A DNA stretch of 64,000 nucleotides. Origin: Homarus americanus (Eukaryota; Arthropoda; Malacostraca; Decapoda; Nephropidae). How positions within the stretch are numbered: the stretch's first letter is position 1; the number at the start of each line of letters is the position of its first letter. The position numbers and the translations under genes were made by a program. This document shows positions 49,866-61,672 of the stretch, piece by piece. The notes under the pieces are model-generated. The model was not told the origin of the DNA, did no database searches, and worked only from the letters and a program-made list of their open reading frames with translations. The stretch is from NCBI RefSeq assembly GCF_018991925.1, contig NW_024735226.1, positions 21,759 through 85,758 on the forward strand, written 5' to 3'.

Positions 49866-49920
49866 TGTGTTTGGTTTGGGTGTGGTTGCCGCCACCTGTC
49901 TTGCTCGCCTGTGGTTAATA
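49866..49920 (+). repeat. T/G-rich interruption of one monomer
   Basis: About 25 bases around 49866-49888 read as a TTGTGTTTGG / TTTGGGTGTGG stretch where a C-run and TTAATCGCC would be expected. Satellite sequence (TTGCCGCCACC) resumes at 49887. It is too short to be a transposon or gene. It could be an assembly or basecalling artefact or a local rearrangement. Confidence 0.5.
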
Positions 49921-52900
49921 GGCCCGTGGGCGATTGCCGCCACTACTCTTATCGCCCCCTGCTGTCGTTAATGTCGCCAATAAGGCGGTGCTGCCACTCT
50001 TTATCGCCCCCTTGCCGCCGTTAATCGCCCGTGAGGCAGTGCCGCCACTCATTCTTATTGCCCCCTGCGGCTGCTAATCGCCGTAAGGCGTTGTTGCGCT
50101 CATTCTTATTGCTCTTCTGCGTTAATCGCCTGTAAAGCGATTGCAGCCACTCATTATTATCGCCCCCCTGCCGTTAATCGCCCGTGAGCAGCCGCCACTC
50201 ATTCTTATTGCCCCTCTGCCGCCGTTAATCGCCCGTAAGGCAATTGTCGCCACTCATTCCATGGCCCCCCACTGCGCCGTTAATCGCCGTAAGGCGATTG
50301 CCGCCACTCATTCTTATGCCCTCTGCCATAGATTGTCGCCATTAGGCATTGCTGCCCTCATTCTTATCGCCCCTGCCGCCGTTGGTGTCGCCGTGGCGTG
50401 CCGCCACTCATTCTTATTGCCCCTCTGCCGCCGTTAATGCCCGTAAGGCGATGCCGCCATCATTCTTATCGCCCCCTTACCGTTATCGCCCGTAAGGCGT
50501 TGCCGCCACTCATTCTTATTGCCCTCTGCACCCGTTATCGCCTGTAAGCGTTACTGCCGGCTACTCATTCTTATCGCCCTCCTGCCGCGTTAATCGCCCG
50601 TAAGAGTTTCGCCACTCATTCTTATCGCCCTTGCTGCCGTTAATCACGGCCATAAGGCGTGCCGCCACTCATCTTATCGCCCCCTGCCGCCGTTAATCGC
50701 CCGTAGGCGATTGCCGCCACTCATTCTTATTGCCCCCCTGCCGCTGTTAATCGCCGTGGCGATTGGCGCTCATTCTTATTGCCTTCCTGCGCCGTTTCGC
50801 CCGATGGCGTTGCCGCCACTCATTCTTATCGCCCCCCTGCCGCCGTTAATCGCCCGTAGGCGATTGCCGCCACTCATTCTTATCGCCCCCCCTGCCGCTG
50901 TAATGCGGCGTGGGAGCATTGCACCCACCTCTTATCGCCCCCTGCCGCCGTTAATCGCCCGTAAAGGCGATTGCCGCCACTCACTCTTATTGCCCCCTGC
51001 CGCCGTTAATCGCCCGCAAGGCGATTGCTGCCACTCTTTCTTTTTGCCCCTTGCCGCCGTTATCGCCTGGGCGTTGCGCCACTTCATTCTTATCGCCCCT
51101 TGCAGCGTTAATCGCTGTGAAGCGTTGCGCCACTCATTCTTATTCCCCCTGCTGCCGATAATCGCCCGTGGCACGATTGCCGCACTCATTCTTATCGCCC
51201 CCTGCGCCGTTGATCGCCCGTGGGCGTTGCGCTTCATTCTTATCGCCCCCTGCTGCCGTTAATCGCCAGTAAGGCGTTGCGCCCTCACTCTATCGCCCCT
51301 GCGCCTTGTCCGTGTAAAGCGATTGCCGCCACTCGTTATCGCCCCTACCGCCGTTAATTGCACGTCAAAGGCGATTGCGGCCTCATTCTGCCTTCCTGTC
51401 GCCATTAATCGCCGAATGGCGATTGCCGCCACTCATTCTTATCGCCCCCTGCGCCGTTATCGTCTGTAAGGCGTTGCCGCCTCTCATTCTTATCGTCCCC
51501 CTGCCGCCGTTAATCGCCCGTGGGGCGATTGCCGCCACTCATTCTTATCCCCTTGCCGCTGTTGATCGCCCGTAAGGCGATTGCCGCCACTCACTTCTTA
51601 TCGCCCCTGCGCCGTTAATCGCCCGTGGCGGCGTTGCTGCCTTCACTCTTATCGCCCCTGCCGTTAATCGCCTGTAAGCGGTTTCTACTCATTCTTATCG
51701 CCTCTGCCGTTGTTAATCACCTTTGGCTATGTCACTCATTTTATCGCCTCTGCCGTTGATCGCCCGTAAGATGTTATGCCGCCACTCATTCTTATCGCCC
51801 CTGCCGTTGTCGCCCGTAAGGCATTCGTGTTGTATTGTCCTGCCACGTTTGGCGTTAAGGCGATTGCGCTCTCATTCTTATCGCCCCCCTGCCGCCGTTA
51901 ATCGCCCATAAGGCGATTGCGCCACTCTTCTTATCGCCCCTTAGCGCGGTTAATCGCCGTAACGCTATTGCCGCCACTCATCTTATCGCCCCTGCGCCGT
52001 TATCGCCAAAGGCGGTGCCGCCACTCATTATTGTCCCCTGCGCCGTTAATCGCCCGTGAGCTTTGCCGCCCCACTCTTTTATCGCCCCCTGCCGCCGTTA
52101 ATCGCCCGTAGGCGTTGCCGCCACTCATTCTTATCGCCCCCTGCCGCCGTTAATCGCCCGTGAGGCGTTACCGCTCTCATTCTTATCGCCCCCCTTGCCG
52201 CCGTTAATGGTCCGTAAGGCGATTGCCGCCACTCATTCTTATCGCCCCTGCCGCCGTTAATCGCCCGTAAATCGTTGCGCACTCATTCTTATCGCCTCTG
52301 CGTATGCGCCCGTAAAACGTTGCCGCCACTCATTCTTATCGCCCCTGCCTGCTGTTAATCGCCCGCAAAGGCGGTTGCCGCCACTCATTCTTATCGCCCC
52401 TTCAGCCGTTGATCGCGCCAAAGGATTGCCGCCACTCATTCTTATCGCCCCCTGCCGTTAATCGCCCGTAAAGGCGTTGCCGCCCTACTCTTATCGCCCC
52501 TGCCGCCGTTAATCGCCCGTAAGGCGATTGCGCCACTCATTCTTATTGTCCCCCTGCCGCGCGTTAATCGCCCGTGAAGGCATTGCCACCACTCATTCTT
52601 ATCGACCCCTGCCGCCGTTAATGCCCGTAAGGCGTTGCGCCCTCATCTTATCGCCCCGCGTTAATGCGTGAGCGATTGCCGCCACTATTCTTATCGCCCC
52701 GTCGTTAATCACCGGTAAGGCGATTGCCGCCACTCATTCTTATCGCCCCTTGCCGCCGTTAATCGCCGCCAAGGCGTTGTCGCCCTCACTCTTATCACCC
52801 CTGCGCCGTTAATCGCCCGTCAGGCGGTGCCGCCACTATTCTTATCGCCCCCCTGGCGCCGTTGTCACCCGTAAGGCGATTGCCGCCACTCATTCTTATC

Positions 52901-55900
52901 GCCCCCTGGCGCCGTTAATCGCCCGTGAGCTGTGCCGCCACTCATTCTTATCGCCCCCTTGCCGCCGTTAATCGCCCGTAAGGCGTTGCCGCCACTCTTA
53001 TCGCCCCCCTGCGCGTTAATCCCAAAAGCGATTGCCGCCACTCATTCTTATCGCCCCCTGCCGCCGTTAATTGCCCGTAAGGCGATTGCCGCCACTCATT
53101 CTTATCGCCCCCGTCCGCCGTTAATCGCCGTAAAGGCGATTGCCCCACTCATTCTTATCGCCCCCTGCCGCCGTTAATCGCCGTAAGCGTTGCGCCACTC
53201 ATTCTTATTGCCCCGCCGCGTTAATCGCCCGTAAGGTGATTGCGCCACTCATTCTTATCATTCTGCCACGTTAATCGCCGTAAAGGCGATTGCCGCCACT
53301 CATTCTTATCCCCCCTCACGCGTTAATCGCCCGCCAAGGCGATTGCCGCCACTTCCTTTATGCCCCTGCCGCGTTAATCGCCCGCAAGGCATTGCCGCCA
53401 CTCATTCTTATCTTGCCCCCGCGGTAATACCCGTAAAGCGTTACGCCACTCATTCTTATTGCCCCCCTGCGCCGTTAATCGCCCGTAAACGTGCCGCCAC
53501 TCATTCTTATCGCCCCTGCACCGTTTCGCCGCAAAGCGTTGCCGCCACTCATTCTTATCCCCCTGCGCCGTTAATCGCCCGTAAGGCGATTGCACGCCAC
53601 TCATTCTTATCGCCCCCTGCCGCCGTTAATCGCCGTAAGGCATTGCCGCCACTCATTCTTATCGCCCCTGCCGCCGTTAATCGCCCGTAGGCGATTGCCG
53701 ACTTTACTTCTTATCCCCCTGCTGCCGTTAATCGCCTGTAAGGCGTTGCGCCACTCACTTTATCGCCCCCTGCCGCCGTTAATCGCCCGTAAAGCGTTGC
53801 CCGCCACTCATTCTTATCGCCCCTGCGCCGTTTCACCGTAAGGCTATTGCCGCCACTCATTCTTGCCCCCCCTGCGCCGTTAATAGGCGTGCCGCCATTC
53901 ATTCTTGCCCCTGCTTAATCGCCGTAAAGCTTGCCCCACTCATTCTTATCGCCCCCTGCGCCGTTAATCGCCCGTAGGCGATTGCTGCCACTTTCTTATC
54001 GCCCCCTGCCGCCGTTGTCGCCCGTGAAGCGTTGCTGCCACTCATTCTTATCGCCCCTGCCGCCGTTAATCGCCCGTAAGGCGATTGCCGCCACTCATTC
54101 TTATCGCCCCTGCCTCGTTAATCGCCGTAAGGCGTTGCCGCCACTCATTCATCGCCCCTGCGCCGTTAATCGCCCGTAAGCGTTGCGCCACTCATTCTTA
54201 TCGCCCCTTGCGCCGTTAATCGCCCGTCAAGGCGATTGCCGCCACTCATTCTTATCGCCCCCGCCGCCGTTAATCGCCCGTAAGGCGATTGCCGCATATT
54301 ATCGCCCCTGCCGCCGTTAATCGGCCGTGGCGTTACCGCCCTCACTCTTATCGCTCCCCCTGCACCGTTGTCGCCCGTAAGCAGTGCCGCCACTCATTCT
54401 TGTCCCCTGCCGCCGTTAATCGCCCGTAAAGCAGTTCCCGCCACTCATTCTTATCGCCCCCTGCGCGTTAATCGCCCGTATAAAGCGATTGCCGCCACTC
54501 ATTCTTATCGCCCCCTGCCGCGTTAATCGCCCGTAAGGCGTTGCCGACTCATTCTCATTGCCCCCTGCCGTCGTTAATCGCCCGTAAGGCGATTGCCGCC
54601 ACTCATTCTTATCGCCCCTTGCCGCCGTTAATCGCCCGTAAGGCGTTATCGCCACTCATTCTTATCGCCCCCTGCCGCCGTTATCGCCCGTAAAGGCGTT
54701 GCCGCCACTCATTCTTATCGCCCCTTGCGCCGTTAATCACCCGTGGCTATTGCCGCCACTCATTCCGCCCTCCTGCCGCCGTTAATCGCCCGTAAGGCTA
54801 TTGCCTACTCATTCTTATCGCCCCCTTGCGCCGTGTCGCCCGTAAGGCGTTGCCGCCACTCATTCTTATCGCCCCCTGCCGCCGTTAATCCCAAAAGGCG
54901 ATTGCCGCACTCCTTCTTATCGCCCCCTGCCGCCGTTAATCGCCCGTAAAGGCCATTGCCGCCACTCATTCTTATCGCCCCGTCCGCCGTTAATCACCCG
55001 TAAGGCTATCCTTCACTCATTCTTATCTTCCGCCATTAATCGCCCGTAGGCGATTCATACTCATTCTTATTGCCCCGCCGCCGTTAATCGCCCGTAAGTA
55101 CGCCTCTCATTCTTATCGCCCCTGCCGTTATCGCCGCAAAGCGTGCCTGCCACTCATTCTTGCCCCTGCCGCCGTTAATCGCCCGCCGTGCCGCCACTCA
55201 CTCTTATCGCCCCCTGCCGCCGTTAATCGCCCGTCAGGCATTGCCGCCACTCATTCTTATCGCCCCTTTGCCGCCGTTAATCGCCCGTAAGGCGTTGCCG
55301 CCACTCATTCTTATTTCCCCCCTGCGCCGTTAATCGCCCATAAGGCGATTGCCGCCTCTCATTCTTATCGCCCCCTGTCACCGTTAATCGCCCGCAGGCG
55401 ATTGCCTCCACTCATTCTTATCCCCTGCCGCTAATCGCCCATGTAGGCGATTGCCGCCACTCACTCTTATCGCCCCCCTGCCGCCGTTAATCGCCCGTAA
55501 GGGCGATTGCCCCTCTCATTCTTATCGCCCCCTGCCGCCGTTAATCGCCCGTAGAGAATTGCACTCATTCATATCGCCCCCCTGCCCCGTTAATGTCGCC
55601 TGTAAGGCATTGCCGCCACTCATTCTTATCGCCCCTGCCGCCGTTAATCACCCGTAAAGGCTATTCCGCCACTCATTCTTATCGACCCCTGCCGCCGTTA
55701 ATCGCCCGTAAGCGTTGCCGCCACTCATTCTTATCGCCTCACTGCCGGCGTTAATCGCCGTAAGGCGTTGCCGCCCTCATTCTTATGGCCTCCTGCTGCC
55801 GTTAATCGCCCGTAAGGCGTTGCCGACTCATTCTTATTTGTCCTGCCGCCGTTAATCGCCCGTAAGGCGTGCGCCACTCATTCTTATAGCCCCCCTGCGC

Positions 55901-56200
55901 CGTTTCGCCCGTAAGGCATTGCCGCCACTCATTCTTATCGCCCCCTGGCGCCGTTAATCCCGTAAGGCTAACCTTGCCACTCATTCTTATCGCCCCCTTG
56001 CCGCCGTTAATCGCCCATAAGGCGTTGCCGCCTTCATTCTTATCGCCCCCTGCCGCCATTAATTGCCCGTAAGGCGATTGCATCACTCATTCTTATCGCC
56101 CCCCTCACCTAGTTTACGCCGCTTGCCAAGGCTATTGCCCCCACTCATTCTTATCGCCCCCTGCCGCCGTTGTCGCCCGTAGGCGATTGCCGCCACTCAT
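49921..56200 (+). repeat. Satellite, progressively closer to the reference monomer
   Basis: Units return to TATCGCCCCCTGCCGCC with TTAATCGCCCGTAAGG; AATCACCCG / GGCTATT variants and TATCGACCCC units (about 52603, 55683) are scattered. The CGAAT marker occurs at 51413. A rare rearranged unit with TTGTGTTGTATTGTCC-like content lies near 51826-51842. Small deletions are still common but fewer per unit than in the left half. No other element is seen. Confidence 0.7.
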
Positions 56201-57000
56201 TCTTATCCCCCCCTGCGCTGTTAATTGCCGTAAGGCGATTGAACGCTCATTCTTATTACCTTTCTGCCGCCATTAATCGCCCGAATGGCGTTGCCGCCAC
56301 TCATTCTTATCGCCCCCCTGCCGCCGTTATTCCGTCAAAGGCGATTGCCGCCACTCATCTTATCGCCCCCTGCCGGTCGTTAATCGCCCGTGGGCGATTG
56401 CGCCATTCATTCTTATCGCCCCTTTCCCGCATTAATCGCCCGTAAAGGCAATTGCCGCCACTCATTTTCATTGCCCCCCTGCCGCCGTTAATCGTCCGTA
56501 AGGCGATTGCTGCCACTCATTCTTATCGCCCCTGCCGCCGTTAATCGCCCGTAGGCGTTGCCGCCACTCATCTTATTGCCCTCTGCACCGTTAATCGCCC
56601 GTGAGCGATGCCGCCACTCATTCTTATTGCCCTCCTGCTGCCGTTAATCTCGCCCGTAAGGTGGTTGCGCCACAAATTCTTCTCGCCCTGCCTTGCGTTA
56701 ATCGCCCGTAAGGCGTTGCGCCCACTCATTCTTATCGCCGCCTGCCGTCGTTAATCGCCCGTAAAGCGATTACCGCCACTCTTTCTTATCGCCCCCAGCC
56801 GCCGTTAATCGACCGTAAAGCTATTGCCGCACTCATTCTTATTGCCCCCTGCCGCCGTTAATCGCCCGGTAGGCGATTGCACGCCCTTCATTCTCATTGC
56901 CTCCCCTGCCGCCGTTAATCGCCCGTAGGCTATTGCCGCCACTCATTCTTATTGCCCCCCTTGCCGTTAATCGCCCGTGAAGTGATTGTCGCCACTCTTT
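56201..57000 (+). repeat. Duplicated block, left copy (pairs with ~59.57-60.43 kb)
   Basis: The ordered markers are CGAATGGCG (56282), a GTGGTTGCGCCACAAATTC unit (56661), a GATTACCGCC unit, and GACCGTAAAGCTATT (56811). The same order appears at 59657, 60023, about 60181 and 60222, offset 3.36-3.41 kb. The AAATTCTTCTCGCCCTG and GACCGTAA changes are rare elsewhere in the window, so the match is unlikely to be chance. Confidence 0.75.
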
Positions 57001-59569
57001 CTTATTGCCCTCTGCGCGTAATCGCCCGTAAAGCGTTGCCGCTACTCATTCTTATTGCCCCCTGCCGTCATCATCGCCGTGAGCGTTGCCCTCATTCTAA
57101 TTACGCCCCCTGCCGCCGTTATCGCCCGTAAGGCGATTGCGCCACTCATTCTTATTGCTCTCCTGCCGCTGTTAATCGCCAGTAAGGCGATTGCAGCCAC
57201 TGATTCTTATCGCCTCCTGCCACTCGTTAATTGCCCGTAAGGCGAAAGCCGCCACTCATTCTTATCCCCCTGCGCCGTTAATCGCCCGTAAGGCGATTGC
57301 CGCCACTCGTCTTATTGCCCTCCTGCCGCTGTTAATCTCACCCGTAAGGCATTGCCGCCACTAATTCTTATCGCCCCAGCCGCTGTTAATCACCGTAAAG
57401 GCTATTGCCGCCACTCATTCTTATTGCCCCCCTTACGCCGTTAATCGCCTGTAAACGGTATTCTTATTGCCCTCTGCCGCCGTTTCGCCCGTAGGCGATA
57501 GCCCCACTCATTCTTATTGCCCCCCTGCCGCCGTTAATCGCCGTAAGGTGATTGTCACCAATCATTCTTGTGCCCCCCTGCCGTTAATTGCCCGTAAGGC
57601 GATAGCCGCCACTCATTCTTATCGCCCCCTGCCGCCGTTAATCGCCCGTAAGGCGTTGCCGCCACTCATTCTTATTGCCCTCAGCCGCGGATTGTCGCCC
57701 GTAGGCGAATGCCGCCACTCATTCTTATTGTCCCCCTGCCGCCGTTAATCACCCGTAAGGCGATTGCCGCCACTGGTTCTTATCGACCCCCTGCCGCCGT
57801 TAATCGCCCGAAAGGCGTTGCCGCCACTCATTCATCACCCCTACCGCCGTTAATTGCCCGGAAAGGCGGTACGCGCTTCATTCTTATTGCCTTCCTTGCG
57901 CCATTAATCGCCCGTAAGGCGTTGCCGCCACTCATTCTTATCGCCCCCTACCGCTGTTAATCGCCCGTAAGGCGATTGCCGCCACTGGTTTCTTATCGAC
58001 CCCTGCGCCGTTAATCGCCCGCCGATGCACCGCCACTCATTCTTATCACCCCCTACGCCGTTAATTGCCCGTAAAGGCGGTGCCGCCGCTCATTCTTATT
58101 GCCTTCGCCGCCGTTAATCGCCCGTAAGGCTATTGCCGCCACTCATTCTTATTGCCCCCTGCCGCGTTATTGCCTGTAAGACGGTGCTACCATCACTCTT
58201 ATTGCCCTCTGCCGTCGTTATCGCCCGAAAGGCGTTGCCACTCATTCTTATTGCCCACCTGCCGCCGTTATCGCCCGTAAAGCGTTGCGCCACTCATTCT
58301 TATTGTCCTCCTGCCGCATTAATCACCCGTAAAGGCGATGCCGCCACTCATTCTTATCGCCCCCGACCGCCGTTAATCGCCCGTAAAACGGTACTCATTC
58401 TTATTGCCCCCCCTGCCACCATTAATCGCCCGTTAGCGATGCCGCCACTCATTCTTATTGCCCCCTGCGCTGTTAATCGCCCGTGAGCGATGCCCCCCAC
58501 TCATTCTTATCGCCCCTGCCGCTTTAATGCCGTAAGGCAGTTCCTGCCACTCATTCTTATTGCCTTCCTGCCGCCGTTAATCGCCCTTGAGCGATTGCCC
58601 GCTCATTCTTATTGCCCTCCTGCCGCCGTTGTCGCCCCGCCAAGGCGTTGCCGTTACTCATTCTTACCGCCCCCTGCCGCCGTTAATTCCGTAAGGCAAT
58701 TGCTGCCACTCATTCTTATTGCCTTCCTGCCGCCGTTAATCGCCCGTAAGAGAATTGCCGTCACTCATTCATATCGCCCCCCTGCCGCCGTTAATCGCCC
58801 GCAAAGGCCGTTGCCGCCACTCATTCTTATAGCCCCCTGCCGCCGTTAATCGCCCGTAAGGCGATTGCGCCACTCATTCTTATCGCCCCCCTGCCGCCGT
58901 TAATCTCCCGTAAGGCGATTGCCACCACTCAATCTTATTGCCTCCCCTGCCACCGTTAATCGCCCGTAAGGCGATTGCCGCCACTCATTCTTATTGCCCC
59001 CCTGCCGTTAATCGCCCGTAATGCCATTGCCGCCACTCATTCTTATTGCCCCCTGCCGTTGTTAATCGCCCGTAGGCGATTGCCGCCACTCATTCTTAGC
59101 CCCCCCTGCCGCCGTTAATCGCCCGTAAGGCGATTGCCGCCACTCTTATAATGCCCTCCTGCCGCCGTTAATGCCCATAAGGCGGTTGCCGCCACTCATT
59201 CTTATCGCCCCCCTGCTGCCGTTAATCGCCCGTAAAGCGTTGCTGCCACTATTCTTATTGCCCTCCTGCATGGTTTCGCCCGTAGGCGATTGCGCCCACT
59301 CATTCTTATCGCCCTCTACCGCCGTTAATTCGCCAGGCAATTGCTGCCACTCATTCTTATGCCCCCCCCCTGCACCGTTAATCGCCCGTTAAGCGATTGC
59401 CGCCACTCATTCTTATGCCCCCCCCTGCGCCGTTAATCGCCCGTAGGCGATTGCCCCCACTCATTCTTATCGCCCCTGCCGCCTTTAATTGCCCGTAAGC
59501 AATGCTGCCACTCATTCTTATTGCTTCCCTGCTGCCGTTAATCGCCCGTGAGGCGATGCCGCCACTCAT
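57001..59569 (+). repeat. Satellite between the duplicated blocks
   Basis: These are near-canonical units with a local 4-monomer tandem duplication: ACTGGTTCTTATCGACCCC at 57772 and ACTGGTTTCTTATCGACCC at 57984. Each is followed by a CATCACCCC- or TATCACCCCC-type unit with TTAATTGCCCG and a TTGCCTTC unit. A GCCAGTAAGGCGATTGCAGCC copy lies at 57178, followed two units later by GCGAAAGCCGCC. No non-satellite sequence is present. Confidence 0.7.
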
Positions 59570-60430
59570 TCTTATCGCCCCCCTGCCGCCGTTAATCGCC
59601 CGTAAGGCGATTGAAGCCGCTCATTCTTATTACCTTCCCTGCCGCCATTAATCGCCCGAATAGTTGCGCCACTCATTCTTATCGCCCCCTGCCGCCGTTA
59701 ATCGCTCGTAGGCGATTGCCGCCACTCACTCTTATCGCCCCCTGCCGTCGTTAATCGCCTGTAAGGCGATTGCCGCCACTCATTCTTGTCGCCCTTTCCG
59801 CCATTAATCGCCCGCAAGGCAATTACCGCCACTCATTCTCATTGCCCCCTGCCGCCGTTAATCGCCCGTAGGCGATTGCCGCATTCTTATCGCCCCCTGC
59901 CGCCGTTAATCGCCCGTAAGGCGTTGCCGCCCTCATTCTTATTGCCCTCTGCCGCCAATCGCCCGTAAGGCGTTGCCGCCACTCATTCTTATTGCCCCTC
60001 CTGCTGCCGTTTCGCCCGTAAGGTGGTTGCCGCAAATTCTTCTCGCCCTGCTGCCGCCGTTATCGCCCGTAAGGCGATTGCCGCCACTCATTCTTATCGC
60101 CCCCTGCCGCCGTTAATCGCCGTAAGGCGTTGCGCCACTCACTATTATCGCCCCCTGCCGTCGTTGTCGCCCGCCAAAGCGATTACCGCCACTCTTCTTA
60201 TCGCCCCACGCCGCCGTTAATCGACCGTAAGCTATTGCCGCCACTCATTCTTATTGCCCTCTGCCGCCGTTATCGCCTGTAAGGCGATGCAACCACTCAT
60301 TCTTTGCCCCTCTGCCGTCGTTAATCGCCCGTAAGGCGATTGCCGCCACTCATTCTTATTGCCCCCTGCCCGTTAATCGCCCGTGGCGATGCCGCCACTA
60401 TTTTATTGCCCTCTGCCGCCGTTAATCGCC
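59570..60430 (+). repeat. Duplicated block, right copy (pairs with ~56.2-57.0 kb)
   Basis: This stretch contains CGAATAG (59657), GTGGTTGCCGCAAATTC (60023), GATTACCGCC and GACCGTAAGCTATT (60222) in the same order as the left copy. Indels inside the units differ between copies while the diagnostic substitutions agree. Confidence 0.75.
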
Positions 60431-61618
60431 GTAAGGCGATTGCCGCCACTCATTCTTATTGCCCCCTGCCGCGTTAATCACCCGTAAGGCGATTGCCGCC
60501 ACTCATTCTTATCGCCCCCTCGGCCGTTAATCGCCCGTAGGCGATGCCGCCACTCATTCTTATTGCCTGCCGCCGTTAATCGCCCGTAAGGCGATTGCTG
60601 CCACTCATTCTTATTGCCTTCCTGCCGCCGTTAATCGCCGATAGCGTGCGCTCACTCATTCTTATCGCCCCCTGCCGCTGTTATTCGCCGGTAAGGCGAT
60701 TGCTGCCGCTCATTCTTATTGCCTTCCTGCCGCCATTTATCGCCCGAATGGCGATTGCCGCCACTCATTCTTATCGCCCCTGCCGCCGTTAATCGCCCGT
60801 AAGGCGATGCCGCCACTCATTCTTATCGCTCCCGCCGTTAATCGCCCGTAAAGGCGATTGCCGCCACTCACTCTTATCGCCCCTGCCGCCGTTGATCGCC
60901 CGTAATGCGATTGCCGCCTCTCATTCTTATCGCCCCCTGCCGCCGTTAATCGCCCGTAAGGCGATTGCCGCCACCATTCTTATCGCCCCCCTGCCGCCGT
61001 TAATCGCCGTAAGGCGTTGCCGCCACTCATTCTTATCGCCCCCTTCCGCCGTTAATGCGCCCGTAAGGCGATTGCCGCACTCATTCTTATCGCCCCCTGC
61101 GCGTTAATGCCCGCCAAGCGTTATTGCGCCCACTCATTCTTATCGCCCCCTGGCGCCGTTAATCGCCCGTGGGCTATTGCGCCACTCATTCTTATCGCCC
61201 CTTGCCGCCGTTAATGCGCCCGTAAGGCGATTGCCGCCACTCATTCTTATCGCCCCCTGCCGCGTTAATCGCCCGTGGCGCGATTGCCACTCATTCTTGC
61301 CCCTCTGCCGTTAATCACCCGTGAGATATTGCGCCACTCATTCTTATCGCCCCCTTGCCACGTTAATCGCCCGTAAGGCAATTGCCGCCACTCACTCATA
61401 TCGCCCCCTGCCGCCGTTAATCATCCGTAAGGCGATTGCGCCACTCATTCTTATCGCCCCCTGCCTCCGTTAATCGCCCGGAAGGCGATTGCCGCCACTC
61501 ATTCTTATCGCCCCCTGCTGCGTTAATCGCCCGTAAGGCGATTGCCGCCACTCATTCTTATCGCCCTGCGCCGTTAATCGCCGTAAAGGCGATTGCGCCA
61601 CTCATTCTTATCGCCCCC

Positions 61619-61672
61619 TGCCGCCGTTAATCGCCCGTAAGGCGATTGCCGCCACTCATTCTTATCGCCCCC
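61619..61672 (+). repeat. Reference (consensus-like) 54 bp monomer
   Basis: This copy matches the majority base at essentially every position and is a convenient reference. Composition is 8 A, 13 T, 11 G and 22 C (61% GC, C:G 2:1 on the + strand). It holds seven CpG dinucleotides, at unit positions 4, 7, 14, 18, 25, 32 and 48. It starts with TGCCGCC, which recurs at unit position 29, so the monomer looks like two related halves of 28 and 26 bp. Each half runs from TGCCGCC to ATCGCCC, with 4 bp between them in the first half and 10 bp in the second. The next unit, starting at 61673, is nearly identical. Confidence 0.93.
61629..61647 (+). other. Perfect 7 bp inverted repeat (hairpin) in each monomer
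   Basis: AATCGCC (61629-61635) and GGCGATT (61641-61647) are exact reverse complements separated by the 5-base loop CGTAA. The same element occurs in most well-preserved units of the array, so there are hundreds of potential hairpins at about 54 bp spacing. The GGCGAT arm can alternatively pair with the ATCGCC that lies 17 bases downstream in the same unit (TTATCGCC), so each unit offers two mutually exclusive stems. The loop and its flank are the most variable part of the unit (CGTGAGG, CGTAGG, CGTGGG, CGCAAGG, CGCCAAGG, CATAAGG and others). Biological use of the hairpin is unknown. Confidence 0.85.

Noticed and set aside
49866..49920. T/G-rich stretch as a remnant of a mobile element
   Set aside because: It is only about 25 bases, has no repeats at its ends, and satellite resumes in the expected order immediately after it.
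48742..51262. Long ORFs (up to about 183 codons) with repeated peptides such as PPLILIAPLPPLIARK or THSYRP
   Set aside because: The peptides are direct translations of the 54 bp monomer, appear in several frames and both strands, lack independent start context, and break at each indel or 55 bp unit. They carry no domain I recognise.
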